This document shows, one piece after another, positions 5,073-11,336 of a stretch of 11,336 nucleotides of DNA (its first letter is position 1; each line of letters starts with the position of its first letter). Under the pieces are notes generated by a model. It saw only the letters and a list, made by a program, of their open reading frames with translations. It had not been told where the DNA came from and ran no database searches. Position numbers and translations under genes: made by a program. The DNA is from Candidatus Woesebacteria bacterium GW2011_GWA1_41_7 (lineage in GTDB: Bacteria > Patescibacteriota > Microgenomatia > UBA8517): positions 1-11,336 of the forward strand of contig LCBU01000010.1 of the NCBI GenBank assembly GCA_000997405.1. Direction: 5' to 3'.

Positions 5073-6311
5073 GTGAAAAAGTATCTTTTGATGTTTAAGA
5101 CAGATCCTGTTTGGACTAAGCTTCTTACTTTTTCGCTGATACTTTTCTTTATAAGATTATCCGATTCTATTATTGCTTTCTGGGCACCGAACCAAATTCA
5201 AAATTCACTTAATAACCCAATAATCATGGGCGCAATTATTAGCTTTCAATCGCTTGTCGGATTTGCATCGGATCTGGTCTTTCCTAAGATATTTAAAACT
5301 GTCCACACGAGACGACTATTTTTTTGGGCAATACTTTTATCCGCCTTAACATCGGTCGCTTTGGCATCTTCTACACTGAAGCCGATTATCGCTATTTTCA
5401 TCGTCACAATGACTCTCTGGGGGATTTACTATGAACTTGTAAACTTTGCCAACTTTCAGTTCATGAGCACTTCCATCCCCGGAAACATGAGAGCTGCTGC
5501 ATGGGGCTTTACCGGGATCTTTGTAAATTTGGCTTATTTTCTGGGACCCTTTATTGCTACCAAACTTCTTTCGAGTGGAATTCTCATTACCCAGGGAACA
5601 ATTATTATTTTTCTTGTTGCCGCATTAATAATTCTATCCGTTGGTAAAAAGAAAAACGAAACTTCGGAAACAGTTGATTTTGGAAGCGCCAACCCTCTTT
5701 TAGAACTTAAACATTGGGCGACACTTTCTAAAGCAGTTTGGCCGGCACTGACAATCGGCCTTCTTTTGGGATTCATCGACGCTACTTTTTACACAGTGGG
5801 CGCTGTTTGGACGGAAAAACTGTCATTGGTTAATCCTTGGGGTGTTTGGTTTTTACCTCTTTATCTTTTGCCATCAATTTGTTTGGGAATACCTCTTTCG
5901 AATTGGAGGATTGAAAACGGTAAGAAAAAACTGGCAGAGAAGTTTTTAGGTGTTGCCGGAGTGTTTTTTATACTTATCGGAATAAACTCAAGCATTCAGT
6001 GGCAACTAGCCATGGTTGCTCTGGCAGCGAGTGCCGTGGCAGTATGTTATCCGCTCCTGGAAGGAGTTTATACGGACATACTAACCAGAATGGGGAGTGA
6101 GAAAAAAGACATGATTGGTTTAACCGGGTCTGCTCTAAATATTTCTTACATCATATGGCCGGTTTTTGCAGGGCTCATTTCTGCAAGAGTGGGTGAGAGA
6201 ATGACTTTTAGCTGGCTTGGAGTTATGATCTTAGTCTCGTCTTTAATACTTCTTCTTGTCACGCCAAGAAAAATTAAGTTGCCCCAAACAGAAATTAAAA
6301 CATGGGAATAA
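5073..6311 (+). CDS. Major facilitator superfamily-type membrane protein
   Basis: A 412-residue, strongly hydrophobic protein with about 12 predicted transmembrane helices in two groups of six, split by a charged central loop near residues 190-215 (VGKKKNETSETVDFGS then LLELKHW). Short basic loops such as KTVHTRRLFF after the second helix fit the MFS pattern. The substrate cannot be read from sequence. The start is GTG 5073, 26 nt after gmd. An in-frame ATG at 5091 is an alternative and would drop only six residues. No promoter is evident, so it is probably co-transcribed with gmd, but a role in sugar or glycan export is only inference. The stop lies two bases from the stop of the convergent nucleotidyltransferase gene. 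Confidence 0.85.
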   Translation: MKKYLLMFKTDPVWTKLLTFSLILFFIRLSDSIIAFWAPNQIQNSLNNPIIMGAIISFQSLVGFASDLVFPKIFKTVHTRRLFFWAILLSALTSVALASSTLKPIIAIFIVTMTLWGIYYELVNFANFQFMSTSIPGNMRAAAWGFTGIFVNLAYFLGPFIATKLLSSGILITQGTIIIFLVAALIILSVGKKKNETSETVDFGSANPLLELKHWATLSKAVWPALTIGLLLGFIDATFYTVGAVWTEKLSLVNPWGVWFLPLYLLPSICLGIPLSNWRIENGKKKLAEKFLGVAGVFFILIGINSSIQWQLAMVALAASAVAVCYPLLEGVYTDILTRMGSEKKDMIGLTGSALNISYIIWPVFAGLISARVGERMTFSWLGVMILVSSLILLLVTPRKIKLPQTEIKTWE

Positions 6312-6313
6312 AC

Positions 6314-6742
6314 CTAATCAAGCTGAAGAAGTTTGGATATTTGGGAAGTTGAAAGCGCTTTCATTTTAGGAATTTTGACAATGCTTGCTCCGACAATCTT
6401 TGCCTGCCTCTCCTTTTTTTTGAGTATTACGTCACCTTCAGTCACTGCGATTACTGATGGACGGATTTTGACAACAAAATCCAAATAATCCTTGTCGGTC
6501 ATTTTATCTTTCAAAACGATCACCTTATCAATGAAGTTCAGTGACTCAAGTATTTCCTTTCTTTGTTCCTCTGTGTGAATCGGACGCCCAGGGCCTTTTA
6601 ATTCCCTTATCCTTCTATCCGATTCAATAGCAACAACCAAAACGTCCCCTAAAAGCTTAGCTTTTTTCAGGAAATATAAGTGCCCGTAGTGGAGGATGTC
6701 AAAACATCCACCCGTCAAAACTATTTTATTTTTTGATTTCAT
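6314..6742 (-). CDS. RfaE2-type cytidylyl/adenylyltransferase
   Basis: Small single-domain nucleotidyltransferase of 142 residues. The N-terminal signature GGCFDILHYGH (11-21) contains the HxGH motif that binds the nucleotide triphosphate. GPGRPIHTEEQR (50-61) is typical of RfaE domain II and its relatives, and STSQI (131-135) matches the C-terminal ISSTxI-type motif. Enzymes of this class join a sugar or alcohol phosphate to CMP or AMP, for example ADP-heptose synthesis by HldE. Related proteins make CDP-glycerol or FAD, so the substrate is open. The ATG lies inside the upstream kinase-like gene (17-bp overlap), so the two are probably translated from one mRNA. No heptose pathway partner is adjacent. 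Confidence 0.88.
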   Translation of the reverse strand: MKSKNKIVLTGGCFDILHYGHLYFLKKAKLLGDVLVVAIESDRRIRELKGPGRPIHTEEQRKEILESLNFIDKVIVLKDKMTDKDYLDFVVKIRPSVIAVTEGDVILKKKERQAKIVGASIVKIPKMKALSTSQISKLLQLD

Positions 6743-7361
6743 TATTGAAGGCGACCACCGATTTTACAGCCAGGTCTACCGCCTCATCAAGTTTGCCGTC
6801 AAGATTTTCGACGGGAAGCGCTTTTTTCACAAGAATTTCCAAATGCGGACGTTCCTGTTCATCCCGCGCCCGATATTCATTGGGATTATATTTATCAAGA
6901 TCCCGTCTTTTCCTCCTGTCATTAATAACTTCTTTCGGCGCGGTTATAAAAAGAACCAGAGTATGTTTTTGCATTACACCCGCGGTTTCCTGAAAAAGGT
7001 GTTTAAAAAAACTTCCGGATGCAACTTCTGCTGCACGGGAAGGGTCAATGCGCCAAACAAGATTTTCTCCGTTAAGGAGTCTTTCGATCTCGCTTTTGGG
7101 AGTTGCTTTATTTGAAGTACCGGTCCGGGTAATTTGTTCAACCAACTTTCCTGTTTTTGACATTTCCTGAAGCTTATCGCCGGTTAGGAAGTGGTATTGA
7201 ACTCCATCAACTTCTCCTGGTCGTGGGGGACGATCTGTACAAGTTACAACTTTTTTAAGGTTGAGTTCTTGAATAGATGGACTTTTTAAAAATTCATCCA
7301 TTACGGAATCTTTTCCGGCGCCTGAAGCTCCGGTAAATACGGTTAAAATTCCGATTTCCAT
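6726..7361 (-). CDS. gmk: Guanylate kinase-like P-loop kinase
   Basis: Guanylate kinase phosphorylates GMP to GDP. The 211-residue product has the P-loop GASGAGKDS (11-19) and the GMP-binding segment TCTDRPPRPGEVDGVQYHFL (40-59) with R44 and R47. An acidic LVEQ segment and WRIDP follow, in the places of the E and D residues that hold the guanine. A charged lid (RRKRRDLDKYNPNEYRARDE) comes later. The usual YGT motif after the acidic segment is replaced by TGTSNKATPKS, so substrate choice may differ. Start ATG 7361 is preferred over an in-frame GTG at 7376, because a TATAAT box ends six bases upstream of it and would be inside the longer frame. The last 17 bp overlap the nucleotidyltransferase gene. 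Confidence 0.8.
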   Translation of the reverse strand: MEIGILTVFTGASGAGKDSVMDEFLKSPSIQELNLKKVVTCTDRPPRPGEVDGVQYHFLTGDKLQEMSKTGKLVEQITRTGTSNKATPKSEIERLLNGENLVWRIDPSRAAEVASGSFFKHLFQETAGVMQKHTLVLFITAPKEVINDRRKRRDLDKYNPNEYRARDEQERPHLEILVKKALPVENLDGKLDEAVDLAVKSVVAFNNEIKK

Positions 7362-7367
7362 ATCAAG

Positions 7368-7373
7368 ATTATA
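7368..7373 (-). promoter_or_regulatory. -10 box of the kinase-like operon, leaderless
   Basis: TATAAT (coding strand, 7373-7368) is separated from ATG 7361 by six bases, placing +1 on the A of the ATG. TG directly precedes the hexamer. No clear -35 box is seen in the T/A-rich sequence upstream. Confidence 0.6.
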
Positions 7374-7403
7374 CACCCCTATCTATTTTTTCTATTTACT
7401 ATT

Positions 7404-7412
7404 TGCTAGTAT
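7404..7412 (+). promoter_or_regulatory. Extended -10 of the ATP-grasp gene, leaderless
   Basis: TGCTAGTAT has the extended -10 form TGn plus hexamer (TAGTAT 7407-7412). Six bases separate it from ATG 7419, so +1 falls on the A of the ATG. A -35 box is not evident, as is common for extended -10 promoters. Confidence 0.55.
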
Positions 7413-7418
7413 ATATTT

Positions 7419-8495
7419 ATGCCCACTGCCAAAAGCGAAGACGAAGCTCAAGTAAAGAAAACTCCATCAAAAGAGAAAATTAAACTTAATATCGATAAAG
7501 ATGCCCTTAAAAAATTTAGACTTGTTGTCGTGGCTTATTCAAGTGTCCAAAGAGAACATTTTGCCACAAGATCCGCTTACGAAGCAGAGGTGGAAGTTGA
7601 GGAGAGGGCAATCGAGGTTTCCGAGGAAATCAGAAAACTGGGAATTCCGGTAAGGACTTTGCCGGGTGATCAATATTTCTATACTAACTTGCTTGTCGAC
7701 AAACCTGACCTGGTAGTCAATCTCGTAGATACACTAAAAGGTAGGGACCAACTGCAACCTTCGGTTCCCGCAGCACTTGAGCTGGCCAATATCCCTTATA
7801 CAGGAGCAGGTATGGAAGGTTTGATCATTGGCAATAACAGAAATCTTACAAAAAGGCTTTTGATGGCATATGACGTTCATACACCACCTTTCCAGTTTGT
7901 AAGACGGGCCGGCACAAGCATAGATGAGGATTTGGGGCTTCCCTTGATTGTTAAATTGAATGAAGGAGGGGGTAGTGTTGGCATTAATAACCATGCGGTA
8001 AAGGAAACTTATAGAGCGACAAAGCTTAGAGTCAATAACCTTATTACGACCTATCACATCCCTGTAATAGTGGAGAAGTTTGTTGATGGGCCGGAGATAA
8101 CGGTTGTGGTTTTTGATGATGGGGGAAAGCGCCATGTTTTTATGGGTCAGAAAGTGTTTAGAACAAAACCCGACGGCAAGCATTATTTTACAAGTATCGA
8201 GTCATACGATGACATAAGGGCGTATAAGTATATTTTTGTTGAGGATGATTTGCGCTATGAAATTACCAAGTTAGCAGTCAGAGCCTTTGGGGGATTACAG
8301 CATAAAGACTATGCGAAATTTGATGTTAGGGTAGACGAGGAAACAGGGATTGCCTACTTTACGGATAGTAACCCCAACACAGCCTTTGGGCCCGATATGG
8401 GGCTTCCCATGACTGAAGTTATGGCAATGCATGGGGTAGAATTTTCCGATACGCTAGCCAGCCTGCTTTCCAAGTACGCCAAAAACCTCCCCTGA
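7419..8495 (+). CDS. D-alanine-D-alanine ligase-like ATP-grasp protein
   Basis: ATP-grasp enzymes of this type join a carboxylate to an amine through an acyl phosphate. Ddl makes the D-Ala-D-Ala of peptidoglycan. The 358-residue product has a charged N-terminal tail of about 32 residues, then a Rossmann-like start (RLVVVAYSS), the central TGAG and NRNLTKRLL segment (128-148), the ATP-binding loop KLNEGGGSVGI (179-189), VEKFVDGPEITV (218-229), and the metal site FDVRVDEETG (301-310) with TDSNPNTAFG (315-324). D302, D316 and N318 align with the Mg ligands D257, E270 and N272 of E. coli DdlB, with Asp in place of Glu. The lone promoter and leaderless start indicate a single-gene unit. A peptidoglycan role is plausible, but another amino-acid ligase is possible. 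Confidence 0.82.
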   Translation: MPTAKSEDEAQVKKTPSKEKIKLNIDKDALKKFRLVVVAYSSVQREHFATRSAYEAEVEVEERAIEVSEEIRKLGIPVRTLPGDQYFYTNLLVDKPDLVVNLVDTLKGRDQLQPSVPAALELANIPYTGAGMEGLIIGNNRNLTKRLLMAYDVHTPPFQFVRRAGTSIDEDLGLPLIVKLNEGGGSVGINNHAVKETYRATKLRVNNLITTYHIPVIVEKFVDGPEITVVVFDDGGKRHVFMGQKVFRTKPDGKHYFTSIESYDDIRAYKYIFVEDDLRYEITKLAVRAFGGLQHKDYAKFDVRVDEETGIAYFTDSNPNTAFGPDMGLPMTEVMAMHGVEFSDTLASLLSKYAKNLP

Positions 8496-8504
8496 GGAGA
8501 CTCC

Positions 8505-8533
8505 TGGACAAATCCCGATTCTAGTCGTAGAAT
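8505..8533 (+). promoter_or_regulatory. Promoter of the cytoplasmic C39-like gene: TGGACA-17-TAGAAT
   Basis: TGGACA (8505-8510, five of six consensus bases) and TAGAAT (8528-8533) are 17 bp apart. Nine bases separate the -10 box from ATG 8543, giving a predicted leader of about 3 nt. The promoter fills the 47-bp gap after the ATP-grasp gene. Confidence 0.7.
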
Positions 8534-8542
8534 AGACCATTC

Positions 8543-9181
8543 ATGGAACTCGAGAAAAACAAAAAAACAAGGAAACTGCTCCGTGCTCTACTTAGCCTGG
8601 AAGACCGAGTCGTGGGCAAACCATTTCCCGGAATGAAGCGTGTCAGACAGATTTCGAGTTATCACTGTGGTCCTGCAGTTATTGTTGAGCTTCTCTCCTT
8701 TTTGGGTAAGAGTGTTTCACAAATTGCCGTTGTCAGGTCAATTAAGGCAAAAGACAAAATTAAGCGCTTGGGTCTTAATATTCATGATTTGGCTAAGGCA
8801 ACTGCCTCGGTTGGCAAAAAAGAGGTTGTTTTTTGGAGGAAACGCCAATCTACAATAAATGACCTTTCCAACATTGTGAATAAATACCATTATCCTGTGG
8901 CTGTTGAGTGGCAGGGAGTTTTTTATGAAGATGAGGATGAAGACAGTGGACACTACGCTGTAATTACCAAGGTTGATAAAAAGAGTAATTATTTAAGGAT
9001 TTGTGATTCCTATGCGGATTTCGCAGGGGTTGATAGAAGGTTTCGAATTAAGGTTTTTGAAAAAAGATGGTGGGATGTAAATAAGATTAATGGAAAAAAT
9101 ATTGTAGATAAGAAAATGATGTTTGTGGTTACGACAAAAGGTGAGACATGGCCCCGTAAGTTGGGAATGGTTAAGATTTAA
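8543..9181 (+). CDS. C39-like papain-fold protein, cytoplasmic
   Basis: A 212-residue protein with the signature of the peptidase C39-like family: Q36 and C42 in RQISSYHCGPAVIVELLSFLG, H137 in DSGHYAVITKV, and D155 in LRICDSYA. Together these give the oxyanion Gln and a Cys-His-Asp triad. Classical C39 domains cut double-glycine leader peptides and are fused to ABC transporters. Here there is no transporter, signal peptide or membrane helix, so the protein should be cytoplasmic. An acidic run (EDEDED, 129-134) lies just before the catalytic His. The C-terminal 50 residues are basic. The target is unknown, and it could act as a peptidase, a deamidase or a peptide-binding protein. It faces a second, membrane-bound C39-like gene with three bases between the stops. 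Confidence 0.75.
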   Translation: MELEKNKKTRKLLRALLSLEDRVVGKPFPGMKRVRQISSYHCGPAVIVELLSFLGKSVSQIAVVRSIKAKDKIKRLGLNIHDLAKATASVGKKEVVFWRKRQSTINDLSNIVNKYHYPVAVEWQGVFYEDEDEDSGHYAVITKVDKKSNYLRICDSYADFAGVDRRFRIKVFEKRWWDVNKINGKNIVDKKMMFVVTTKGETWPRKLGMVKI

Positions 9182-9184
9182 AAG

Positions 9185-10249
9185 TCACTCCCAATATTTA
9201 TAGAAATATTTATTGTAAAAAGCCACTTTATTAAACTCGATATTTGCCAAATCATTGTTTTCTTGAGCTAAATAAATCTCACCCCTTATTTGATATATTT
9301 CGGAAAACCCTCTGTTTCCGCTTTTTATTAGAGAGTCTGTGATTTCAAAAACCTTATTATAATTTTTCACTTTTTGATAAGCCACGATCGGTTCTATTTG
9401 GTACCACAACATTCGGGGAGGAAGTTTTCCTTCTATCGATTCATAAACCTTAACTGATTCTTCGTAATTTCCCAAGTTTGAAAGTGCAACTAGTTTATTA
9501 AAATTTGCATACACATCACTTGGATTCTGGGCAATTACTTTTTCTGTAGATTCAAGCATATTTTTCCAGGCAATTTCTTTATCGAAATTTTCTCCCAGTA
9601 TCAACCGGGCTATATCAATTTTTTCTTGGGGAATAAGAACCAGATATTCATAGCCGAAAGCTTTCCAAAGACCATTAAAACTGTCGTACGAATATTCGAG
9701 ATTTTTACCTTGTAAGGAATCATCCTGAATAATTACTTTTCTGACCTCATCATAACCTTTCACCACACGGAAGTGCCCAATGTCTTCACCATCTTTAGTC
9801 CAAGTCCTTGCGATAACTGGGATGTCTTGAGCAATAAAATATTTAATTAGATCTTTATTACCGTTCGGACGGTGATAGGTTACGAACCCGTACTCCTCAG
9901 CTTTTTTAGCAAGCTCTTGTAAAGTTACCGATTTGTCGTCATTATCTCCGCCTGGAATTTGATATGGCCTTAGTGCTTTGCCTAAATCCTCTTGTGACAC
10001 ATTTGTTCCAAAATAAGAAAGTGCCATGGAAAGTGACGCAGGTCCGCAGTTGTTATAAGTTTGGAACACATGAACACCGTTCGTAAGAGTTTTGGAGTTT
10101 GGCGTGGGAGGCAGGGTTGGTTTTGTAAAAACAGAATTTACGGTTTCAGAAACCCTTCCCGGATTGGGGTTATCCCAATTGTTTAATGTGATGTTGTAAA
10201 TGCCAAAAAGGGCGACAAAAACTAAAACAGCTACAAGAAAGATTTTCAT
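9185..10249 (-). CDS. Membrane-anchored C39-like protein with C-terminal helical (TPR-like) repeats
   Basis: The 354-residue product has one N-terminal transmembrane helix (about 3-22), a proline-rich linker (KPTLPPTPNSK, 43-53), a C39-like domain, and a helical C-terminal half. The catalytic set is Q63 and C68 in QTYNNCGPASLSMALSYFG, H159 in EDIGHFRVV, and D176 or D177 in IIQDDS. From about 210 to the end, alternating helices with positions like NPSDVYANFNKLVALSNLGNYEES and EIYQIRGEIYLAQENNDLA resemble tetratricopeptide repeats, a protein-binding scaffold. The domain is predicted to lie outside the cell, tethered to the membrane. The gene starts 14 nt after the alpha/beta hydrolase gene and is probably its operon partner. 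Processing or binding of surface peptides is inferred. Confidence 0.82.
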   Translation of the reverse strand: MKIFLVAVLVFVALFGIYNITLNNWDNPNPGRVSETVNSVFTKPTLPPTPNSKTLTNGVHVFQTYNNCGPASLSMALSYFGTNVSQEDLGKALRPYQIPGGDNDDKSVTLQELAKKAEEYGFVTYHRPNGNKDLIKYFIAQDIPVIARTWTKDGEDIGHFRVVKGYDEVRKVIIQDDSLQGKNLEYSYDSFNGLWKAFGYEYLVLIPQEKIDIARLILGENFDKEIAWKNMLESTEKVIAQNPSDVYANFNKLVALSNLGNYEESVKVYESIEGKLPPRMLWYQIEPIVAYQKVKNYNKVFEITDSLIKSGNRGFSEIYQIRGEIYLAQENNDLANIEFNKVAFYNKYFYKYWE

Positions 10250-10263
10250 GAGAATTTATTACA

Positions 10264-11325
10264 TTATTTAAGATATTTATCGAAATATTCAAGAGACCGT
10301 CTCATGGCTGAAGTAAAGTTTTTTGATAAATTGTGATCGTCTCCCTCGTATATAAAAATCTCAGATTCCTTTCCGGCCTTGTCCATGAGCTCCTTTAAAG
10401 TTGTCGAAAAGAGTAAAGGAACGGAAGAATCGAGTGTGCCGTGGTGAATTGAGAGTGGTCCTGAAATGTCTGCTAAATAATTGGTCGCAGAAATCGAGTT
10501 CCAAAAGGCGGGGTTTTCCTCCGGGGACCCGTATGCGACTTGAAGTTCATCTCTCCATCTTCTTCTTGCCGTAGTAGTTTCGGGGGGAGGGGTTGCATTG
10601 GTTCTACGCCAATTACTGATCATTTCAGGATAAGATCCCACAACACCAGCCCAAATGACACCAACTTTAATATCCTTACTAATAACCATATTTCTAAGTG
10701 TGATAAAGCCTCCCATCGAATGACCCCACATTCCGATTTTTTCGGCGTTAACACCGGGGTATTTTTTAATTGATGACACTGCATTTAAAACATCTATGGT
10801 GTATGCATTTGATCCATAGGCTCCTTCAGGTTCACCCTCACTCTCTCCGTGTCCCCGGTAATCAGGCTTAAAGACCACATAACCGCTGTCTGCAAAACCA
10901 TCGATATAGGCCACATATCTTTCTGTTGTTTTATATTGACCAGGGGGAATATACCCATGATTGAAAATAATTGCCGGAAAACCACCTTCGGGAGTTTCTT
11001 CATCAGGAATTGTTAGAAGGCCGTAAATTTTCAAACCTTCAGATTGATAAGAGGCTAAGTATCTTTTGTAATTACTACCCGATGAGAGCGTCTCTTCGAT
11101 TACTATGTCGCTTCCGGGGTAGCTACCTTTTCTTAGATATTCGATTGAAAGAGGGTGTTCGGATCCGTCTTCAAAATTGCCGATTAAACCCCCTTCATCG
11201 ACCCCATTTTGCATATCTGTTAAAAGATCAGAGGCACCCCGGAAATATCCCTTGGTACTTAAAAAGTAAACAGAAAGAAAAGTAAGAATGGTAGCTAAGA
11301 TTATGATAATTTTCTTTTTTGACAT
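10264..11325 (-). CDS. Membrane-anchored S9-like alpha/beta hydrolase (probable dipeptidyl peptidase/esterase type)
   Basis: The 353-residue product starts with an uncleaved-looking signal anchor (KKKIIIILATILTFLSVYF, 3-21), then a polar linker, a short beta-rich segment (SEGLKIYGLLTIPDEE), and an alpha/beta hydrolase domain. The oxyanion loop is IIFNHGYIPPG (119-129). The nucleophile elbow is GHSMGG with S203. D299 in HGTLDSSVP and H331 in EGDDHNLS complete the triad. YRGHGESEG (156-164) is typical of the S9/DAP2 group. These enzymes cut short peptides or esters, and the exact substrate is not readable. It is predicted outside the cell, tethered by its N-terminus. It is first of a two-gene unit with the membrane-anchored C39-like protein. 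Its promoter lies mostly beyond the window. Confidence 0.85.
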   Translation of the reverse strand: MSKKKIIIILATILTFLSVYFLSTKGYFRGASDLLTDMQNGVDEGGLIGNFEDGSEHPLSIEYLRKGSYPGSDIVIEETLSSGSNYKRYLASYQSEGLKIYGLLTIPDEETPEGGFPAIIFNHGYIPPGQYKTTERYVAYIDGFADSGYVVFKPDYRGHGESEGEPEGAYGSNAYTIDVLNAVSSIKKYPGVNAEKIGMWGHSMGGFITLRNMVISKDIKVGVIWAGVVGSYPEMISNWRRTNATPPPETTTARRRWRDELQVAYGSPEENPAFWNSISATNYLADISGPLSIHHGTLDSSVPLLFSTTLKELMDKAGKESEIFIYEGDDHNLSKNFTSAMRRSLEYFDKYLK

Positions 11326-11336
11326 AAACCCGAATT

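Noticed and set aside
7734..8183. 149-codon minus-strand frame inside the ATP-grasp gene
   Set aside because: It lies wholly opposite a well-supported gene, has no promoter and shows no recognisable motif.
8487..8504. CTCC/GGAG/CTCC inverted repeats after the ATP-grasp gene as a terminator
   Set aside because: Stems are only 4 bp and there is no U-run. The stretch also contains the end of the gene and abuts a promoter.
1..11336. tRNA, rRNA, CRISPR array, insertion sequence or attachment site
   Set aside because: I saw no cloverleaf, repeat-spacer pattern, transposase or flanking direct repeats on reading both strands.

Overview
The window looks like a piece of a small, streamlined bacterial genome, most likely Candidate Phyla Radiation (Patescibacteria), perhaps Microgenomates-like. 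This rests on gene packing with almost no intergenic DNA, an L1 gene that opens with a long charged extension containing AGLKGGERVKVV, a NusG with a short N-terminal tail, a 61-residue SecE, a 64-residue S21 and many small orphan proteins. It is inference, not a phylogenetic placement. TAA, TAG and TGA all act as stops, so the genetic code looks standard.

Left part (1-3971): translation and secretion genes. On the minus strand lie rplK (L11) and the start of rplA (L1), and separately secE-nusG-orphan. These two parts of the usual secE-nusG-rplK-rplA block are split by a plus-strand Tat lipoprotein gene (827-1498). A plus-strand pair follows, an orphan gene and rnhB (RNase HII), ending tail-to-tail on minus-strand rpsU (S21). 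The rplK/rplA end is abnormal. L11 lacks 26 residues of its N-terminal domain, and the rplA frame stops after 80 codons while another frame stays open to the window edge.

Middle (4021-8495): gmd (GDP-mannose 4,6-dehydratase) and a 12-helix MFS-type membrane protein on plus; a guanylate kinase-like gene overlapping a RfaE2-type nucleotidyltransferase gene on minus; then a Ddl-like ATP-grasp ligase on plus.

Right part (8543-11325): a cytoplasmic C39-like protein on plus, facing a minus-strand pair made of a membrane-anchored alpha/beta hydrolase (upstream) and a membrane-anchored C39-like protein with a helical-repeat tail.

Two global patterns stand out. First, most transcription units have a sigma70-type -10 box 5-10 nt before the start codon, so their mRNAs should have zero to about four leader bases. 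The exceptions are rplK, with a 76-nt leader opening with a 7-bp hairpin, and rpsU, which carries the only strong Shine-Dalgarno sequence I found. Second, all four convergent gene pairs meet with -4 to +3 bp between stop codons, leaving no room for intergenic terminators.
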